From: Leptodontidium sp. MPI-SDFR-AT-0119
Lineage: Eukaryota; Ascomycota; Leotiomycetes; Helotiales; Leptodontidiaceae
NCBI GenBank assembly: GCA_020726505.1
Contig: JAHLEZ010000007.1
Span: 2,914,001 to 2,978,000, forward strand
Direction: 5' to 3'
DNA length: 64,000 bases
Shown piece after piece: positions 59,927-64,000 of the stretch. Numbering within the stretch: the stretch's first letter is position 1; each line of letters opens with the position of its first letter. The translations under genes were made by a program, and so were the position numbers. Below the pieces are notes generated by a model, which saw only the letters and a program-made list of their open reading frames with translations, ran no database searches and was not told the DNA's origin.

Positions 59927-60424
59927 ACAATTGTTTGCATAACGCGTGTCAGCGTCACCGATTTTAGCGAGCCTCACAAACCCTCAAATTCGCGAAGAGG
60001 CACCTCCCCCCGCCCCTTAATTAATTATTAAAGCTTTAAAAAAAAGTTGATATAATGAAAATTCAACATAATTTTAGTATATAAATTATATTTTTAAGTG
60101 TTACAAAGGTAATTTAAAAGTGTAAATTACAAAAGGGCGAAAATGGCATTTCAGCCTCGCGAGCTGGCTCTCGGTCGCAAATTTAAGCCGCAAACCTACG
60201 ATTTTGGCCCCCTCTTCCAACTCTACAAACAAGCTCTCAAGTAATATAAAAAATAGAAATAATCCAAGATTAACATGTAACAATTAATTGCATGTAATTA
60301 CTAGCTTAATTAAAGCTGTGGTTATAAAGTAATATTCAGGGGCGTTTCCAGAGTTTTCTTGGATTTTAGTGAGGGCCCGAAAAAGTGAGGGGGTGACGCT
60401 GACACACGTTATGCAAGCAATTGT
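59927..60424. mobile_element. MITE-like element with 33-bp terminal inverted repeats
   Basis: 59927-59959 and 60392-60424 are inverted copies with two transition differences in 33 bp (outer end CAATTG, inner end CAGCGTCACC). Flanked by TA, as for Tc1/mariner non-autonomous elements. The left end carries a partial duplicate (ACAATTGCTTGCAT at 59913-59926). No coding capacity. It lies in the upstream region of the CoADR-rhodanese gene. Confidence 0.85.
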
Positions 60425-60506
60425 AAGCGAAAAATCGCTAAATTCCAGTGGCACATGCGTGGCGATGTCCCGTCTCTAGCTACTCTCCCCCCTTGAATAC
60501 GAAGTA

Positions 60507-61755
60507 CTGTGGTCTAAGGATAAATAATCGCACCCCTAAGGGTTACTACTGTCAGTGCGCAAGTCTCACGTGCTATGGCCGCTTTATGCATCAAAATGAT
60601 CAATTCTAAGACTCCTTAGTATTTTGTATGCCATCCATCAGCATCAATTACAGCCTGACATCTATCGTGCATCGTTCTAATTAAATCTCTAACCTCCTCA
60701 TCTGAAATCAATGACCAATCCTCAATTATAGCTGCCCTAAGCTTAAGATAAGACCTGTGGATTTCAGGGTCCTGTTCCTCAATCATATCCTTTATTCTAT
60801 TCCACAACGTCTCAATTGGATTGAGAAAAGCAAGAGTATCCTTGGCTGCGTGTCCTCCAGCGTTATATTGCACTAAAACCAGGCCTCTCTCATTCACATA
60901 ATCTACCATTAAAGATACGATATGCTCCCAATAGCTCGTTGACTTAATCGTACCTCAAGCCTTCTCCCAAAATAACCCAGGCCCCCTCCCAAAGAGCCCT
61001 GAAATACCTCCCCAAAACATCCATCCAATCTTCCGTTGCACCTTAGGCTCTACATAATCAGGGTGAAGAGCTTTTCCTCTCCTCCTTGTGACTCTAATCT
61101 TCCGGTGTCTTCCAGGCTTTACCCAGGTCTCGTCCGTCCAAAAGACCCTGAACCATTGCTCCTCTGCCCAATTCAAGTGGTCCAATGCCCATTACTTCCG
61201 GATATCAGCGTGTGCTCGTGTCAGCTTAGGCTTCTTAGGGGCAATGAACCGTCCAAAACCTTCCTTTTTGAATGCTGTCTCAATAGCGTATACCTTACAA
61301 TCCCAGTTAAAGATTTGAGGGATTTGAGACCAAGGAGTCCTCCGATTCTTAGCACTCGTGCAAACCCAATTAATTAAGTGCTTCTCACTTGAGGGCCAAG
61401 TAGAGGACGTCTTCCCGACCGTGTCTTTTGAGGTGTAACTCGGTGGCGTAAAGCGTACTTGACTTGGTCAAGAGTAAGGTTTAATTGTAAGGCAATCTCT
61501 TCTCTCATCCATCTTGCATCAAAAAGAGGGTTTGCGCGCGTATCCGTTGATCGCAAGTACAGTCCTTAGTAGACTTGATAGTATATTTGGTTCATGATTA
61601 TTAAGGTATCTTTGCTAAGAAAGATTGTAAGGAGTGACTTAAAGCGGCATTATGGGAGCATTTAAATCATTGGGTGTAGACCCTTGTCGGAAAGACACTG
61701 CTAGAACCGCCCAGATTTTCAGGGGTGCGATTAATTACTTATCCTTAGACCACAG
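60507..61755 (-). mobile_element. Tc1/mariner-type DNA transposon, inactive
   Basis: 1249 bp bounded by TA (60505-60506, 61756-61757). Terminal inverted repeats start CTGTGGTCTAAGGATAA and include TAATCGCACCCCT, with a 5-bp length difference. The minus-strand transposase is in pieces. A helix-turn-helix start lies at 61556 (TPQKTRSGRRPLLG). DHLNWAEEQWFRVFWTDETW carries the first catalytic Asp. VQYNAGGHAAKDTL follows, where the second Asp of the usual QDNA is Tyr. LNPIETLWNRIKD keeps the third acidic residue, but about 25 residues before it are deleted. It cannot encode an active enzyme. Confidence 0.92.
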
Positions 61756-61757
61756 TA

Positions 61758-62237
61758 AATGTTGGTGGAGACTTGAGTAACGCCACCCTGACACCTCGTC
61801 AGGATCCCCAAATAGGGAATGTCAGGTGCTTTCGGGATTCTCTATCGGATGAAGACCCTTGAATTGGTTAGTGCAGGCGTGGTGTTATAAATATTCTGAC
61901 CGACATTTATTCAAGGGGGGGGAATGGTAGACATGCCATTCAGGTCAAATGATATACAGTACTTTGCATTATTACTGTACGAGCATGCTGACAGAATCGT
62001 AAGCGGCAACGCCATAGGGGATGTGAAGTATAATAGTTCTGAACATATCCAATTATCTATTAGGTAAATCCCGCTCACGGGAACAAAGTCTAGTTCTGAA
62101 AAATGAAAGAAAATGTATTTTCCGTGAAATCTATGGTACAACGAATTTCAAACCAGACCGCCGATGGTATCTTTGTTGGCTTAGTAGTAGTGATCTTTCA
62201 AACCCTCGAGGCGTTTTGTCAATAATCCGATAGCAAG
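61758..62237. other. 3' flank of the YeeE/YedE gene
   Basis: No gene recognised. Probable terminator/3' untranslated region of the minus-strand transporter gene. Confidence 0.4.
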
Positions 62238-63326
62238 TTATTTGAAAAATCGAAGAAGCCCTGACAATCCCATCCCCCCAGCAAACATGGCTCCAACAGT
62301 TGCGAAACTTGCCTTCGAGAGAGCTGCCATACCACTAATCCCATGCCCAGAAGTGCAGCCTCCTGCAGTCCTCGCTCCAATAATGAGAGCGACGCCTCCC
62401 ACCGCGGCTCGAGCAACGGAAATCTGTGTCGATTCCATGACAGGCGTCATGCCCAGAGCATGGCTTAAGGACCAGGTTCCCACTATCATTCCAAGAGCAA
62501 AAACGAGGGGACTTGGGGACGGCCAGGTAGAGTCGTAACATGGCGATAGTCCTGCAAAGCGACATATATAGTCGCCGAGTCTCTCGTACGCGGTGGAGAC
62601 ACCGATGAGGCCCCGGGTGAGAATGAGAGATGCGGCTTGTGCACCGCCAATGAGAAGCCCACCAAGCACAGGATTTAGAAGTTTCGATCCATAGGGGTCG
62701 GGCAAGAGGTAGGAAGCGGCGATGATGACCGAGAGGCAGACAATTTCGAAGAGGAGAACAGCCTGGGCTGAGCTCATCTTGGTGGAGTCGTACAGAGTGA
62801 GCTCATTTTTGGAGAGAGTGGAGCCCTTTTCGGATGCTGGGGTGGTTGGTGCGCATTTTACACAGTATCCGAATCGAGACCATAAGATGCCTCCCAGAAT
62901 TCCGCCAGCTAGTACTGGGACTCCGGAAGATATACCAGAAGCGACCTGCACCAGTACCGTCCCTGGGCAGGCACCTGTGAGTGCCATTCCGCAACCCAGA
63001 ATCAATCCGCCAATGATGTTTCCGTCATACCGGCTCAAAAGGTTCAAGTTGGAAGCTTCGCGGGGTTTGCAAGGGACGATATTTGCTCGTTTGCATATTT
63101 CCATGAGGATTCTGGTCGATGAGTTAGCTTGACGATGGTGTTTGGTTTCTCGGAAGCTGGGCACTTACGCACTACTTCCACTTGCTGTTAGGAAGACCTT
63201 TAACATGTAAAAATCGGATAGTTCGAGTTGTGCTAATATGATGGTTGGTGAGTAGACTCCAGAGAGGAGCAGTGCAGATCCAAAAACAGCGCCTGAGAGG
63301 CCTGTTGAGATGAAGTTTGTGGCCAT
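62238..63326 (-). CDS. YeeE/YedE-family sulfur (thiosulfate-type) transporter
   Basis: Two exons: 63326-63169 and 63111-62238, joined by a 57-bp GT-AG intron (donor GTAAGT, phase 2), giving 343 residues. ATG 63326 begins MATNFISTGLSGAVFG. The family (PF04143) is duplicated. Each half has a hydrophobic hairpin and a conserved Cys: GCGMALTGACPGTVLVQVASG (Cys about 101) and ARTAGGCTSGHGISG (Cys about 305). In Escherichia coli TsuA (YeeE) such cysteines relay thiosulfate through the membrane. About eight to nine hydrophobic segments are visible. The fusion of both halves in one protein is normal for fungal and many bacterial members. Located 2.6 kb upstream of the CoADR-rhodanese gene on the same strand, consistent with a shared sulfur role. 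Confidence 0.9.
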
Positions 63327-64000
63327 TGCAGGGTCTGGTGAAGTTGTGGGATTGGGTCTACTGTTGACAACTTGACTTGTTAACTCGTGTAAGAACAAAC
63401 TGCAAAGTTTCTGATCTGGAGGAGAGTAGTAACAGGTACGTTCAAGAGCCTTATGTGCTCGCTCGTGGAGTGACTTCACGATGACTTTTTGTCAGCGATG
63501 GAAAAAAAGAACCTCGGTCTGGAATCACAATGGCACTAGATTTTGCGAATCGAACCCCGGGTTTTGCCGTTTGGAACAAGTGGTCGTGGTCGGCGACTTG
63601 AATAGGGGCGATGTGGTGGGGTGTTGGTATGTTTTGTGGCGTTGAGGCTCCTCGCCCCGAGATTGGGCCTTGAAGCGACCTCCCCAGCATGGCGTCGGAG
63701 GCGGTCGGAGCCAGATTTCGGGGTTTAACAGTCTGGATGGCGTGCCAGTGCTCTAGAAGCAGCACCTGCGCAACGTTTCACCGGCTGAGTAATGTCCAAG
63801 GTCAGATGACAATCGCCAAACTTCTACAGTATACAAACTCAGCACACGAGTCGAAAAGCAAAAAAAAAAAAAAAATCGATCCCAGAATCACATATGATTA
63901 CTCTCTTGCAAACAATCAACACAAACCCCAATCTGCTGGTAACACATTCATGCTATTTGGCCGAGTCCTCACAGCTTGTGGACTTTATCTCACCGTATCA
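63327..64000. promoter_or_regulatory. Upstream region of the YeeE/YedE gene
   Basis: No coding gene recognised. An A-run of 15 occurs at about 63861-63875. Contains the promoter of the minus-strand transporter by position only; no specific motif can be supported. Confidence 0.35.

Noticed and set aside
63530..63560. Possible tRNA T-arm (AATCGAACCCC) on the minus strand
   Set aside because: No matching anticodon stem, D-arm or acceptor stem could be built around it.
1..64000. Starship-type giant transposon (tyrosine-recombinase captain, DUF3435) carrying the NLR and HET genes as cargo
   Set aside because: No captain-like recombinase or matching element ends could be found in the window, and the gene mix alone is not evidence.

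Overview
The window is fungal nuclear DNA, most likely from a filamentous ascomycete (Pezizomycotina). It carries a HET-domain gene, a Zn2Cys6/AflR-type regulator, a soluble SREBP-family bHLH regulator, NACHT and NB-ARC relics, GT-AG introns of about 50-140 bp, and transposons full of TAA/TAG stops where family members have Gln or Trp codons. The two LTRs of each complete element differ almost only by transitions, mostly in CpA/TpG context, which is the signature of repeat-induced point mutation (RIP).

Layout. 1-0.65 kb: 5' part of a broken chromate transporter. 1.3-3.1 kb: solo LTR plus Ty1/copia relic. 3.7 kb: a perfect 31-bp hairpin. 5.6-10.8 kb: two intact genes, an AflR-type regulator and a membrane-linked HET protein. 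12.3-15.2 kb: pogo-type transposase relic, truncated Ty3/gypsy copy, 50-bp tandem repeat and ABC-transporter relic. 15.8-22 kb: a gene graveyard with a NACHT relic, an NB-ARC relic, two related fragments of an unknown domain, a kinase tail and an SDR fragment. 23.2-24.2 kb: intact SREBP-like gene. 25.9-36.1 kb: truncated gypsy copy 'A' holding a small solo LTR, then a Fot1/pogo-type DNA transposon split by a complete RIPed gypsy element 'B'. 36.2-37.1 kb: GPI-anchored surface protein gene. 38.4-45.8 kb: complete gypsy element 'A' with a TTGGC target duplication. 46.6-57.6 kb: foldback element, B fragments and solo LTRs, a Tc5-like pogo transposon and a second Fot1-type element with long terminal inverted repeats. 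57.8-63.3 kb: two functional-looking sulfur genes on the same strand, a CoA-disulfide/persulfide reductase fused to rhodanese and a YeeE/YedE thiosulfate-type transporter. They are separated by a MITE and a dead Tc1/mariner element.

Only about six genes look functional: the AflR-type regulator, HET protein, SREBP-like regulator, GPI protein, CoADR-rhodanese and YeeE/YedE. They sit as islands in RIPed repeats. The sulfur pair is the only set whose products plausibly work together, with uptake of a sulfane-sulfur compound followed by persulfide/CoA-disulfide reduction. All identifications come from reading translated sequence by eye. No database search was run.
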